From: Clostridiales bacterium
GTDB lineage: Bacteria; Bacillota; Clostridia; Lachnospirales; Lachnospiraceae
Assembly: GCA_018369015.1 (NCBI GenBank)
Contig: JAGZDD010000042.1
Coordinates: 1-24,815, forward strand
DNA length: 24,815 nucleotides
Direction: 5' to 3'
Under the pieces are notes generated by a model that was not told where the DNA came from, made no database searches, and saw only the letters and a list, made by a program, of their open reading frames with translations. Both the position numbers and the translations under genes were made by a program. Shown here piece by piece: positions 15,619-24,190 of the stretch (position 1 is the stretch's first letter; every line of letters starts with the position of its first letter).

Positions 15619-16626
15619 TTAGTGCTTTTTCGGACATGTGGAGTTTCGTATAACCAGCTCTGTGTCTAAAATGATTTGCTGGCTTGGGGATTTTGGGTCG
15701 CGGATTTTTTCAATGAGCAGCTCACAGGCCTGGACGCCCATCTGGGCGATCGGCTGGGCTACTGTTGTCAGGGAGGGCTCGGTCATACTAGAGGTATTTG
15801 TATTGTCAAAACCAATAATGGAAAGCTCCTCAGGAACCTTAAGTCCTAATTGGTGGGCGGCATTAATGGCCGCCATGCCGTAAATATCACTGCAAGCAAA
15901 AATAGCATCGGGCCGGTCATCTTTTTCCAGCATTTGCCGGATATAAGAATGAACAAGAAAATAATTCATTGTCGATAGACGGAGAATCCACCCCTCGTTG
16001 GGGGTAAGCCCCGCATTTGCCATAGATTCCCTAAAGCCTTTTTCTCTCTGCCTGGAAATCTTGTAATCAGGATTGCAGTTAATAAGGGCAATTTTTGTGT
16101 GTCCGGTAGAAATCAGATAGTCTGTTGCCGTTTTTGCCGCTGCGGCGTCATTGATACCGACATGGGAGATATCAAGATTTTCAATAAAGTCAGAGCACAT
16201 GACTGTAGGATAATGGAGCGCTAATTCATTTACAAGCTTAGAGTCGATCAAGCCGGTTTCAAGGATAATTCCGGCAATGGAAATATCTTTGAAAAAATTT
16301 TCATAGGATTCAAAGGTTTTATAATTATTGTTATGTACAACGACCATGGAATTGTAACCGTGGAAATAGGCTGTATTTACAATAATATTAGCGAGGTCAG
16401 TATCAAACTGATTGCTCAGTGTTTCAATAATAATAAGAATTGTATGGCTTGGCTCTTTGGGAAGCTTAGGAGCTGTCTGTATAAAACCCAGCTCCGTCAT
16501 AGAGCGCAGAACTTTCTTTTGTGTGCTTTCCCGGACGCTGCTGGGGTTATTTAAAAATCTGGATACAGTAGCAATGGACACATGGGCGTGTCCGGCAATA
16601 TCCTGTAAAGTGACGGGCTTTGACAA
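15619..16626 (-). CDS. LacI-family transcriptional repressor
   Basis: Sugar-responsive DNA-binding regulator, 335 residues. The N-terminal HTH is VTLQDIAGHAHVSIATVSRFLNN followed by the hinge region; the rest is a periplasmic-binding-protein-like effector domain with TILIIIETLS, GIILETG, VGINDAAAA, DAIFACSD and ELSIIGFDNTNTSS. TTG at 16626 is chosen because AAGAGGTG ends 6 bases upstream; a GTG at 16635 lies inside that ribosome site and would add three residues. The gene is divergent from the transport operon. Two palindromes with TGTAAA half-sites, one in its own leader and one just after the operon promoter, are the likely operators. The ligand is probably a sugar or derivative taken up by the neighbouring transporter. 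Confidence 0.93.
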   Translation of the reverse strand: MSKPVTLQDIAGHAHVSIATVSRFLNNPSSVRESTQKKVLRSMTELGFIQTAPKLPKEPSHTILIIIETLSNQFDTDLANIIVNTAYFHGYNSMVVVHNNNYKTFESYENFFKDISIAGIILETGLIDSKLVNELALHYPTVMCSDFIENLDISHVGINDAAAAKTATDYLISTGHTKIALINCNPDYKISRQREKGFRESMANAGLTPNEGWILRLSTMNYFLVHSYIRQMLEKDDRPDAIFACSDIYGMAAINAAHQLGLKVPEELSIIGFDNTNTSSMTEPSLTTVAQPIAQMGVQACELLIEKIRDPKSPSQQIILDTELVIRNSTCPKKH

Positions 16627-16650
16627 AATGTTCACCTCTTTTGTTGATAA

Positions 16651-16666
16651 ATGTAAAATTTTACAT
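16651..16666. promoter_or_regulatory. 16-bp palindrome in the repressor leader
   Basis: ATGTAAAATTTTACAT is a perfect palindrome about 25 bases upstream of the lacI-type start codon. It shares the TGTAAA/TTTACA half-sites of the second palindrome at 16791-16807. Likely autoregulatory operator. Confidence 0.55.
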
Positions 16667-16748
16667 AAAGTAGCTAGAATATAAAAATGTTCAAATAAAA
16701 ATTATGGCAAATTTTTATAATAAAAAGTATAAATAACGACTAAATATA

Positions 16749-16777
16749 TTGACATTATACAAAAAGTGTTTTATGAT
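16749..16777 (+). promoter_or_regulatory. sigma-A promoter of the transport operon
   Basis: -35 TTGACA (16749-16754), 17-bp spacer, -10 TATGAT (16772-16777); one mismatch to consensus. Predicted start near 16784, so the leader before the lipoprotein start at 17075 is about 290 bases. Confidence 0.8.
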
Positions 16778-16790
16778 GTCAATGTAACGA

Positions 16791-16807
16791 TTTACAAAAT
16801 TTGTAAA
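16791..16807. promoter_or_regulatory. operator palindrome just downstream of the operon promoter
   Basis: TTTACAAA-A-TTTGTAAA, perfect 8-bp arms around a central A, centred about +15 from the predicted start. Size, odd symmetry and place suit a LacI-family roadblock operator for the adjacent repressor. Confidence 0.65.
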
Positions 16808-16809
16808 AG

Positions 16810-16871
16810 TTTGCAGAGAGGTTATGGGCCTATGCCTATATCCCCCATCCGGGCCCATGACTGACTGCAAA
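16810..16871 (+). other. nested stem-loop in the operon leader
   Basis: TTTGCAG (16810-16816) pairs with CTGCAAA (16865-16871), enclosing ATGGGCC (16824-16830) paired with GGCCCAT (16852-16858). It may stabilise the 5' end of the long transport mRNA. No riboswitch class recognised. Confidence 0.45.
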
Positions 16872-16926
16872 AGCTGTAAGTAAAAAATTTTGTTTCAGTT
16901 TTAAAGGCTGAAAAGGAGGCAGCCGT

Positions 16927-17058
16927 ATGGAAACAAAATATAATATAAAAAGGAGAAGCATTTTTATACAAGGCCGCCGGGGAAGCTTGAAATACTTTTG
17001 CAAAAGGCGGCATGTACCGCGCGTAAGCGGCCAAAACATGGCTGCAAAGTGCTCATAG
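16927..17058 (+). CDS. 43-residue basic leader ORF or small protein
   Basis: ATG at 16927 is preceded by AAAAGGAGG with 8-base spacing and runs 43 codons to TAG at 17056-17058, ending 16 bases before the lipoprotein ATG. The peptide starts METKYNIKRRSIFIQGRRG and ends GQNMAAKCS. It has 12 Lys/Arg and one acidic residue, with no membrane segment or signal peptide. Its coding stretch carries competing GC pairings: GGCCGC at 16972 can pair with GCGGCC at 17027, while GCGG at 17007, CCGC at 17017 and GCGG at 17027 can form two exclusive small hairpins. It could be a true small protein or a translated leader that sets access to the next gene. No homologue recognised. Confidence 0.5.
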   Translation: METKYNIKRRSIFIQGRRGSLKYFCKRRHVPRVSGQNMAAKCS

Positions 17059-17074
17059 TAAAGGAGGATGAAAC

Positions 17075-19002
17075 ATGAAAAAACGATTTTTACATTCCAT
17101 GGCATTATGTCTGTCAACAGCGTTTGTATTAAGCGCAGTGTCAGCCTGCGGGGGGGGGGTGGAAGCCAGCCTGCGGGAAATCAGCCTGCGAGCGGCCAGG
17201 CCAGCGCTGATCCGGCGTCCAGTGCCCCAGAGAGCGGAGCTGGCGATACAGTAGAAAATACTTCTGCTTCTGGCCAGCAAGACTCCGGGGGGGGTGACGC
17301 TGGCTCCACGCCAAGAAACGAAACCTTGTATTTAGCAGGAATGTTTTGGAGCAAACCCAATGATTTTAACCCTTTATCCTCAAATTCTAACCTGAACTAT
17401 ATTGAACAGCGTGCGGCTTCCGGGGAAGTTCTTTATGAAACCCTATTCATGTATAATGACATGGATAATAAGCTCTATCCTCTTCTTGGAACTTCTTATG
17501 AATGGAACAGCGACCGTACAGAAATTACAGTAACCTTAAATCCTGATGCCAAATGGAGCGACGGCACGCCGCTGACTGCGGATGATGTAGCGTACACGTT
17601 TGACAGCCATATGAAATATAATACCACACAGGGCGCATATTTCAACGCCTACATTGAGAAAATCGATGTGAAGGATGAGCATACCTGTGTGATTATCGCT
17701 AAAAAGAATGAGAGCGGACAGGCTGTTAATCCGTTGATTGTTGAAGAATATCTCCCCCGGGTTTACGTTATGCAAAAGGACTATCTAAAGAAGGTAGAAG
17801 AGCGTAACGGGGAAGACCCCGAGAAGGTTAAGACAGACCGGATGGAAGATATGGTGACAACAGCGCCGTACAGTGTTTTCTATGAAAGTGACCAGAAGCT
17901 GGTCGTACAGCGCAATGACGATTACTGGGGCCAGGCAGACTCCATGTGGGGAGCTTTGCCGGCGCCAAAATATATTTCCAGCCTTACCTATAAAGATAAT
18001 GCGGCAATGCAGGTCGCCCTTGAAGCCGGGGAAGCCGATGTATGTGACCTGTATATTCCAAATATTCAATCCCTTTGGGAGGACAAGGGCCTGCCGATTT
18101 CTACATATATTGATGAAGCGCCTTACGGAATTTCCACCCAGATGCCGGCACTGTTTTTTAATATGGAACGCAAGGGCCTGGATGATGTGAATGTGCGCAA
18201 AGCGATTGCATGGGCCATTGATTATGACCAGATTTTAAGCAACGCCATGACGAACCAGGCGCCAAGCTTTAGAGATATTCCCCGTTCTTTGATGAACCCC
18301 ACAGATGCAGAGCAGGCACTAGTCGATAATGCTGCCCTTAAGGATGTCCAGTTTGAAGGCAATGACATTGAAGGCGCCAATAAGCTGCTGGATGATGCCG
18401 GTATTGTAGATTCGGACGGCGATGGAATCCGGGAGCTGGACGGAGAAAAGCTTTCCTTTACAGTTCAGTGTCCGAATGGCTGGTCCGACTGGTCCGCTGC
18501 GATTGAAATTGTTGCCGCGGCAGGAAAAGAGATCGGTATTGAAATTTCAACCTATTACCCGGAAAAAACAGTTCATGTGAATGATTATGCTACAGGCAAT
18601 TTTGACATGGCTATGGCCTATACGCCGTCATCCGGTATTAGCTGTCCGTGGTCTCGGGCAGTCGCTATATTGAGTAACCGCTATAATGATCTGGAAATGA
18701 ATATGAATGGAAATTTTGGCCATTATTCCAATCCGGCGGTTGAGGAGATTTTGGATCAGATTCCTTATGAAACAGATACGGCTCAGCTAAAAGAGATGTA
18801 TACAGAGCTGTCGAGAATTTATCTTGAGGATGTTCCTTCCGTATCCTTAATGTACCGCCCAAACTATTGGTGTGCAATGAGTGAGAGTGTATGGACAGGC
18901 TATCCGACAGAAGGCGATGATACGCTGATCCCTCCAAATTTGTGCATGTATGGCTACGGTGTGGCAGCTCTTTATAACCTGACTTTAGTTGGCGGTCAAT
19001 AA
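17075..19002 (+). CDS. family 5 solute-binding lipoprotein, frame broken at a G10 tract
   Basis: Extracellular lipid-anchored binding protein of an ABC importer (SBP family 5, DppA/OppA-like). ATG at 17075 after AAGGAGG gives a signal peptide MKKRFLHSMALCLSTAFVLS with lipobox AVSAC, the lipidated Cys being residue 25. The ten Gs at 17150-17159 then shift this frame to a TAG near 17252. With one more G (or two fewer) it runs into GGSQPAGNQPASGQ and the full mature domain (ETLYLAGMFWSKPNDFNPL, AKWSDGTPLTADDVAYTF, RKAIAWAIDYDQIL) to TAA at 19000. An alternative start at 17068 is in frame with the body but loses the signal peptide. The binding domain itself looks intact. A LacI regulator and a sugar isomerase-like neighbour suggest an oligosaccharide or glycoside ligand rather than a peptide. 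Confidence 0.85.
17150..17159 (+). repeat. poly-G tract (G10) after the lipobox
   Basis: Ten consecutive Gs directly follow the lipobox Cys codon; a second run of eight Gs lies at 17287-17294 and keeps frame. The tract length sets whether signal peptide and mature protein share a frame. Confidence 0.95.
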
Positions 19003-19070
19003 CAAAGAAGCTGCTTAAGCATATGATGCCAGAGGGTGTTTGAGAATTGCCGGAGTGAATTTTCAAGCGC

Positions 19071-19119
19071 CCTCCATGGGCAAAGGCAAAAGTTTTTTGT
19101 TTCCTTTTGCTCGTGGAGG
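19071..19119 (+). other. intercistronic stem-loop after the binding-protein gene
   Basis: CCTCCA (19071-19076) pairs with TGGAGG (19114-19119), enclosing GCAAAAG (19086-19092) and CTTTTGC (19104-19110). The gap from 19003 to 19161 holds no gene. Such stems after binding-protein genes often protect the upstream message so that it accumulates over the permease genes. Confidence 0.5.
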
Positions 19120-19161
19120 AGGATCATAGATAGATTCAGGTAATGGGGTGAAATAAAAAAT

Positions 19162-20166
19162 ATGAAGGGCTACAAAAAATACTATGGCAGAAAAATCATG
19201 TGGTATTTGATTACCCTGGTTGTCGCTGTTATCCTCAATTTCCTGCTTCCCAGGCTTATGCCGGGAGATCCGGTGGCTGTGATTGCCGCACAGGTCAGCG
19301 AGGGGATGACCGATAAAAATGCTGCTCAGCAGATTTATGCCGATTATGTGGCGAAGTTTGGGCTGGACAAATCTCTTTTTGAACAATTCTTTATATGGCT
19401 TGGAAACTTATTCCACGGGGATCTGGGTGTGTCTTTTAGTATGTATCCCCGCCAGGTGACGGATGTTTTGGCAAGCTCCGTGACATGGACCGTATGTCTG
19501 CAATTCCCTGCAATTATTGTGGGATGGCTTATCGGTAATTTGCTCGGCGCCATTGCCGCTTATAAAAAAGGGATTATTGATAAAGGAATTATGCCTTTAT
19601 TCATGTTTATTTCCAGTATTCCCGCCTTTGGTATCGCAACGATCCTGCTGTTTGTCTTTGGCATACAGTTTGGCATTGCGCCCACTAGCGGAGGCTATGG
19701 CTTCGATTTGATACCATCGGCCAGCTTTGCTTTCTTTAAATCCATACTTACTCACTATCAGCTGCCGTTTTGGTCCATTGTCCTGGCGACTGTGGGGGGC
19801 CAGGCCATTGGTATGCGCTCTATGTCCATTTATGAGCTTAATGCGGACTATGTGAAATACAGCCGGTTCCTCGGGATAAAAAATAAAAAGATTATCCGTT
19901 ATGTCTTTCGCAACGCCATGCTTCCCCAGGTGACAGGGCTGGCGCTTTCCATAGGAACAATGGTGGGCGGCGCTTTGGTCGCTGAAATTATATTCAGCTA
20001 TCCGGGCCTTGGCTATACGCTGATTAACGCTATTAAAGGGCAGGATTACCCGCTGATTTCGGCCTGTACATTGATTATTACGATCATGGTTCTTCTGGCA
20101 AATCTTTTGCTGGAAATTGTTTACGGCCTTATTGATCCGCGGATTAAAACCGCGCAGCAGGATTAA
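19162..20166 (+). CDS. ABC importer permease, DppB type
   Basis: 334-residue inner-membrane permease of the oligopeptide/oligosaccharide importer class. One membrane helix follows the basic N-terminus MKGYKKYYGRKIMWYL; then LPRLMPGDPV, typical of DppB/OppB, an extracellular segment, and five further helices from about residue 100. The EAA-like cytoplasmic loop reads YSRFLGIKNKKIIRYVFRNA and contacts the ATPase. It ends GLIDPRIKTAQQD. ATG at 19162 follows GGGGTGA with about 10-base spacing. Downstream permease begins 12 bases after the stop. Pairs with the next gene product to form the channel. Confidence 0.93.
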   Translation: MKGYKKYYGRKIMWYLITLVVAVILNFLLPRLMPGDPVAVIAAQVSEGMTDKNAAQQIYADYVAKFGLDKSLFEQFFIWLGNLFHGDLGVSFSMYPRQVTDVLASSVTWTVCLQFPAIIVGWLIGNLLGAIAAYKKGIIDKGIMPLFMFISSIPAFGIATILLFVFGIQFGIAPTSGGYGFDLIPSASFAFFKSILTHYQLPFWSIVLATVGGQAIGMRSMSIYELNADYVKYSRFLGIKNKKIIRYVFRNAMLPQVTGLALSIGTMVGGALVAEIIFSYPGLGYTLINAIKGQDYPLISACTLIITIMVLLANLLLEIVYGLIDPRIKTAQQD

Positions 20167-20178
20167 GGGGGAGTATGT

Positions 20179-21429
20179 ATGAAGGGAACATTAAAGAAGA
20201 TTTTTAAATCTCCGAAATTTGTCGCTGGCTTTATTATCCTTGCCGCGCTGCTTCTGACAATGATTGTTTATCCGCTGATTGTCCGGGCTGACCCGCTGGA
20301 AATGGTCGGTCAGAGCAGCTTTATGAAGCCGGGAACCTATATTTCAATTCAGGACGCCATAAATTCGGAGCCGTCTGAGCTTAAAATTGATGCGTCGCGT
20401 TCGCGGCTTGAACAGGCATTTTCTGTGGACGACCGGATGAAAATGTCTGAATTTTTAAAGGAATACTGCGGCGTGCCGGAGGAGGATATTAATGTGGCGG
20501 ATATTACAAGCCTTCTCAATCTGTGGACAAATCATTATAAGCCTGATGAAAAATATGAAGGCCTTTTAAATTCAGAGAAAAAATATTTCTCTGGTATCAG
20601 TAAAAAGGTTGATGAAATTGTCAATGCCTCCGGGGAAATGATTATCGCCTCTGAGGGAGAGGACGGGGAGCTTGCGCAGGAAAAGGTCATTAAGGATAAT
20701 CAGTACGCCCATGTATCAGATATTGCCAATCAAAGAACCTTTCTTCTTGGAACGGATAACTTTGGCAGGGATGTTTTGACGGAGCTTGTGGCCGCGGCCG
20801 TCTCATCGCTGAAAATCGGGCTTGTGGCAGGGCTGATTGCCACGGCCATCGGGCTTGCTTTCGGCCTTCTGGCCGGGTATGTCGGCGGCTTTGTGGACGA
20901 TCTTATTACATTTATTACAAACATTTTTACGGTTATCCCGTCCTTTGTGCTGCTCATATTAATTTCATACAGTATATCCCAGTCTTCGAGAGGAATTATG
21001 GTTGTCGCCGTCATTATCGGACTGACGTCATGGCCCTGGACATGCCGTTCTGTGCGTTCCCAGGTAATTTCTCTGCGAGGCAGAGACCATGTGAATCTGA
21101 TGAAGCTGTCCGGTCATGGACTGCCCAGTATTGTGTGTAAAGGAATATTGCCCTATATTGCGTCTTATGTGGTGATGGCGCTGATCCTCCAGATTGCCCA
21201 GGGGATATTAGCGGAAGCTCAGCTTTCCATGCTTGGCCTTGGAGCATCTACAACGACCACAGCGACGCTTGGCCTTATGATGACCTGGGCGACGACCTTT
21301 TCCGCTCATGTCAATGGAAGCTGGTGGGCTTATTTTCCTGTGATCATTGTCATTGCCCTGATTTCTTTTTCAATGAATTTAATGAATACAGGGCTTGACC
21401 AGGTATTTAACCCGCAGCTTCGGGATTAA
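20179..21429 (+). CDS. ABC importer permease, DppC type, with long extracellular insert
   Basis: 416 residues, well above the 280-310 usual for DppC/OppC. The first helix is at residues 14-36. The family landmark LGTDNFGRDVL appears only at 190-200, where about 75 is normal, so roughly 115 residues are inserted after helix 1, on the outer face. The insert is polar and charged, with no predicted helix crossing the membrane, and includes YCGVPEEDINVADIT and WTNHYKPDEKYEG. The transport core after it is normal: SLKIGLVAGLIATAIG, the EAA loop around SLRGRDHVNLMKLSGHG, and TGLDQVFNPQLRD at the end. The ribosome site GGGGGAG is just before ATG 20179. The insert could dock the binding protein. Confidence 0.92.
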   Translation: MKGTLKKIFKSPKFVAGFIILAALLLTMIVYPLIVRADPLEMVGQSSFMKPGTYISIQDAINSEPSELKIDASRSRLEQAFSVDDRMKMSEFLKEYCGVPEEDINVADITSLLNLWTNHYKPDEKYEGLLNSEKKYFSGISKKVDEIVNASGEMIIASEGEDGELAQEKVIKDNQYAHVSDIANQRTFLLGTDNFGRDVLTELVAAAVSSLKIGLVAGLIATAIGLAFGLLAGYVGGFVDDLITFITNIFTVIPSFVLLILISYSISQSSRGIMVVAVIIGLTSWPWTCRSVRSQVISLRGRDHVNLMKLSGHGLPSIVCKGILPYIASYVVMALILQIAQGILAEAQLSMLGLGASTTTTATLGLMMTWATTFSAHVNGSWWAYFPVIIVIALISFSMNLMNTGLDQVFNPQLRD

Positions 21430-21441
21430 GGAGGCAGGCGT

Positions 21442-22449
21442 ATGAAACGAGCGATGTTAGAGGTTAAGGACTTAAAAACAAAATATGTTACCCGGGAGAA
21501 GGAAGATGTTTACGCGGTTGACGGCGTGTCGCTGACAATTGAGGACGGAAAAACGCTGGGGATAGCGGGGGAATCCGGCTGCGGAAAATCGACGCTGGCA
21601 TTAAGCCTTATGGGCTATTATTTTCCGCCGCTGCATTACATCAGCGGGGATATTATTGTTGATGGGAAAAATATTTCCGGGATGAAGCCCCAGGAGGTAC
21701 AGAAAAACATACTGGGTACAGAGATTGCCTATATTCCCCAGGCGGCTATGAACGCCCTGAACCCTACGCAAAAGATTATAAAATTTATCCGGGATGTTGT
21801 CCGGGCGCATAAAGTAGATATGAGCAAAAAGGATATTTATGACCTGTCAAGAGAGCGCTTTGAGGTGCTGGGCCTTCCGGCGGAGGTTTTAGATAAACAC
21901 GCGGTAGAGCTTTCCGGCGGTATGAAGCAGCGCACAGTTATTGCGATTTCTACCATCCTTTCCCCGAAGGTCCTCATTGCCGATGAACCCTCGTCGGCGC
22001 TTGATGTGACGAGCCAGAAAATGGTTATAAAAATGCTTAAGGAAATGTTGGAAAAACAGTTTATCCGCTCGATGATTTTTATTACCCACGAGCTTCCCCT
22101 CCTTTACAATGTCACAGATGATATTATGGTGATGTATGCCGGACAGATTGTCGAAAAGGGAACGGCGGACGATATGATATTTTCACCGCTGCACCCCTAT
22201 TCTAAAGGGCTTATGGGTTCTATCATTGTACCCGAAGCTGGGGAAAAGGAAAAGAAGCTTGAGGCAATCCCGGGAACCCCGCCGAATTTAAAGCACCCGC
22301 CGAAAGGCTGTAGGTTCGCGCCGCGGTGCAAATATGGGCTGCCCACATGCCAGGCGATGGAAATTGATGAAAAGACATTGCCTGACGGACGGTGCTACCG
22401 CTGTCTGTTTTCTGAGAAAAAGTTAAGGGGGATGTATTCAAATGAGTGA
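21442..22449 (+). CDS. ABC importer ATPase, DppD type
   Basis: 335-residue cytoplasmic ATPase. Walker A GESGCGKST, Q-loop YIPQAAMNALNP, signature LSGGMKQR, Walker B VLIADEPSSALD and switch His in FITHEL are all intact. The C-terminus has the oligopeptide-transporter extension with PGTPPNLKHPPKGC and FAPRCKYGLPTC. ATG 21442 follows GGAGG 12 bases after the permease stop. It overlaps the next ATPase gene by 8 bases, so the two are translationally linked and presumably act as a heterodimer. Confidence 0.94.
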   Translation: MKRAMLEVKDLKTKYVTREKEDVYAVDGVSLTIEDGKTLGIAGESGCGKSTLALSLMGYYFPPLHYISGDIIVDGKNISGMKPQEVQKNILGTEIAYIPQAAMNALNPTQKIIKFIRDVVRAHKVDMSKKDIYDLSRERFEVLGLPAEVLDKHAVELSGGMKQRTVIAISTILSPKVLIADEPSSALDVTSQKMVIKMLKEMLEKQFIRSMIFITHELPLLYNVTDDIMVMYAGQIVEKGTADDMIFSPLHPYSKGLMGSIIVPEAGEKEKKLEAIPGTPPNLKHPPKGCRFAPRCKYGLPTCQAMEIDEKTLPDGRCYRCLFSEKKLRGMYSNE

Positions 22450-23260
22450 GGAGAAAGGGATTTGCCTTAAAGGTGAAAAGGTGACAAAATGCTTTGGCTT
22501 TGGAAAAAAGAAAATGACGGCTGTGGACAGCGTGGATTTTTCTTTTTATGAGGGCGAAATTGTTTCGATTGTCGGGGAATCCGGCAGCGGAAAAACAACC
22601 TTGTCCAAAATGATTCTCGGGCTTTTGAGTAAGACCTCCGGCGATATTTATTTCAGAGGAGAAAGGCTGAACTTGAAAACACACCGCCAGAAAAAAGAGT
22701 ACTGGCAAAATATTCAGGCCATTTTCCAGGACCCTTTTTCGTCCTATAACATTTTTACAAAGGTGGATGATGTGCTTTTAGACTGTATTAAAATGCGGGG
22801 AAAGGCAAAGCTCCCTTATGAAGAAAAGTATAAAATGATGAAGGAAGCCTGTGGCTTTGTCAATCTGGAATTTGATGAGCTGACAAATAAATACCCCTTT
22901 GAGCTTTCAGGAGGACAGATGCAGCGTCTGATGATTGCCCGCGTGTTTTTGCTAAAGCCCCAAATACTTATTGCCGATGAGCCGACGTCCATGATTGACG
23001 CCTGCTCCCGGTCAACGATTTTGGATATGCTCTTAAAGCTTAGGGATGAAATCCATATGACGATTATTTTTATAACCCATGATATTGGGCTGGCTTACTA
23101 TATTTCAGACACCGTATATATTATGGAGCATGGAAAATTTGTGGAATATGGGGAGGCGCAGAAGGTACTTATTGAGCCTAAGGCCGCATACACAAAGCGT
23201 CTGATTAACGATGTGCCGAAGATTCACGAAAAATGGGATCTCTCGACAGTAGAATTATAA
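22442..23260 (+). CDS. ABC importer ATPase, DppF type (short form)
   Basis: 272-residue partner ATPase. Walker A GESGSGKTT, Q-loop IFQDPFSSYN, signature ELSGGQMQR, Walker B ILIADEPTSMID and His in FITHDIG are intact. It lacks most of the C-terminal oligopeptide-transporter extension found in DppF proteins of about 320 residues and ends soon after FVEYGEAQKVL. AAGGGGG upstream lies within the preceding gene, and the start overlaps that gene's end. Completes a transporter of one binding protein, two permeases and two ATPases. Confidence 0.94.
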   Translation: MSEEKGICLKGEKVTKCFGFGKKKMTAVDSVDFSFYEGEIVSIVGESGSGKTTLSKMILGLLSKTSGDIYFRGERLNLKTHRQKKEYWQNIQAIFQDPFSSYNIFTKVDDVLLDCIKMRGKAKLPYEEKYKMMKEACGFVNLEFDELTNKYPFELSGGQMQRLMIARVFLLKPQILIADEPTSMIDACSRSTILDMLLKLRDEIHMTIIFITHDIGLAYYISDTVYIMEHGKFVEYGEAQKVLIEPKAAYTKRLINDVPKIHEKWDLSTVEL

Positions 23261-23317
23261 GCTTATTATACGAAGGTAAATAATGGCTATGTCTATATAA
23301 TACGAGGAGGAAGGTAT

Positions 23318-24190
23318 ATGTCGATTAAGGTTGGAATCCAGCTTTATTCTGTGAGAAATGCTCTGGCTGCAAAGCCCTATGAAACACTGGAAAAGGTGGC
23401 CGGGATTGGTTATAAGTACGTGGAGGCGGCGAACCATAACGCCGCAGAGGATAACGGCGTTGGCTTTGGCGTGCCTGCAAAGGAAATGAAGGAAACTCTT
23501 GACAAAAACGGGATGAAAATTGTGGGCTGCCATATCAATCCCTTAAGACTTGACCGGCTGCCGGAAATACTTGCCTATCATCAGGAATTAGGCAACTGCC
23601 AGATTGGCTGCGATATCGAGTTTTATCCATATATGGATATGGACTATTTGAAACGGCGCTGCGAGTTTTTTAATGAGGTTGGGCGCAAGTGCCGGGAATA
23701 TGGAATGAGATATTATTATCACAATCATTTCCAGGAATTTCAGAAATTTGGAGATACGACGGTTTATGACTATATTATGGAACATACCGACCCGGATTAC
23801 GTGTTTATTGAAATGGACACCTACTGGATTACCCGGGGCGGCTATGACCCGGTAGATTATATTAATAAGTATAAGGACCGCATTGTCCTTATTCACCAGA
23901 AAGATTTTCCTGGCAATGCGCCCCAGCAGCTCTGCATGTTTGACGGTATTATACGGCCCGACGCTGATATTACCCATGAAGTATTTTCTGCGACAAAATA
24001 TCCGTCATGCTTTACAGAGGTAGGGACCGGAGTGCTTAAGATCCAAAGAATCATCGACGCCCTGGCAGATGCCCCGAATCTGGAGTATTTGATTTTAGAA
24101 CAGGACTTCACATCCTATTGCGATGAACTGGAATCTATTAAAATAAGTATGGATGCTTTCAAAGCCTTGAGAGGAATCGAGCTGGTATAA
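23318..24190 (+). CDS. sugar phosphate isomerase/epimerase-like TIM barrel
   Basis: 290-residue member of the xylose isomerase-like / AP endonuclease 2 fold. Conserved acidic and His metal ligands are visible on successive strands: YVEAANH, GCHINPL, YYHNHFQEF, FIEMDTYWI, VLIHQKDF, FTEVGTG and LILEQDFT. Typical members interconvert keto sugars or inositol derivatives. ATG 23318 follows GAGGAGGAAGG. It is 57 bases after the ATPases, in the same direction as the importer, so it probably acts early on the imported compound. The exact reaction cannot be read from the sequence. Confidence 0.88.
   Translation: MSIKVGIQLYSVRNALAAKPYETLEKVAGIGYKYVEAANHNAAEDNGVGFGVPAKEMKETLDKNGMKIVGCHINPLRLDRLPEILAYHQELGNCQIGCDIEFYPYMDMDYLKRRCEFFNEVGRKCREYGMRYYYHNHFQEFQKFGDTTVYDYIMEHTDPDYVFIEMDTYWITRGGYDPVDYINKYKDRIVLIHQKDFPGNAPQQLCMFDGIIRPDADITHEVFSATKYPSCFTEVGTGVLKIQRIIDALADAPNLEYLILEQDFTSYCDELESIKISMDAFKALRGIELV

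Noticed and set aside
17068..17070. ATG at 17068 as start of the binding-protein gene
   Set aside because: It overlaps the end of the ribosome site and gives a product without signal peptide, while ATG 17075 gives a complete lipoprotein signal.
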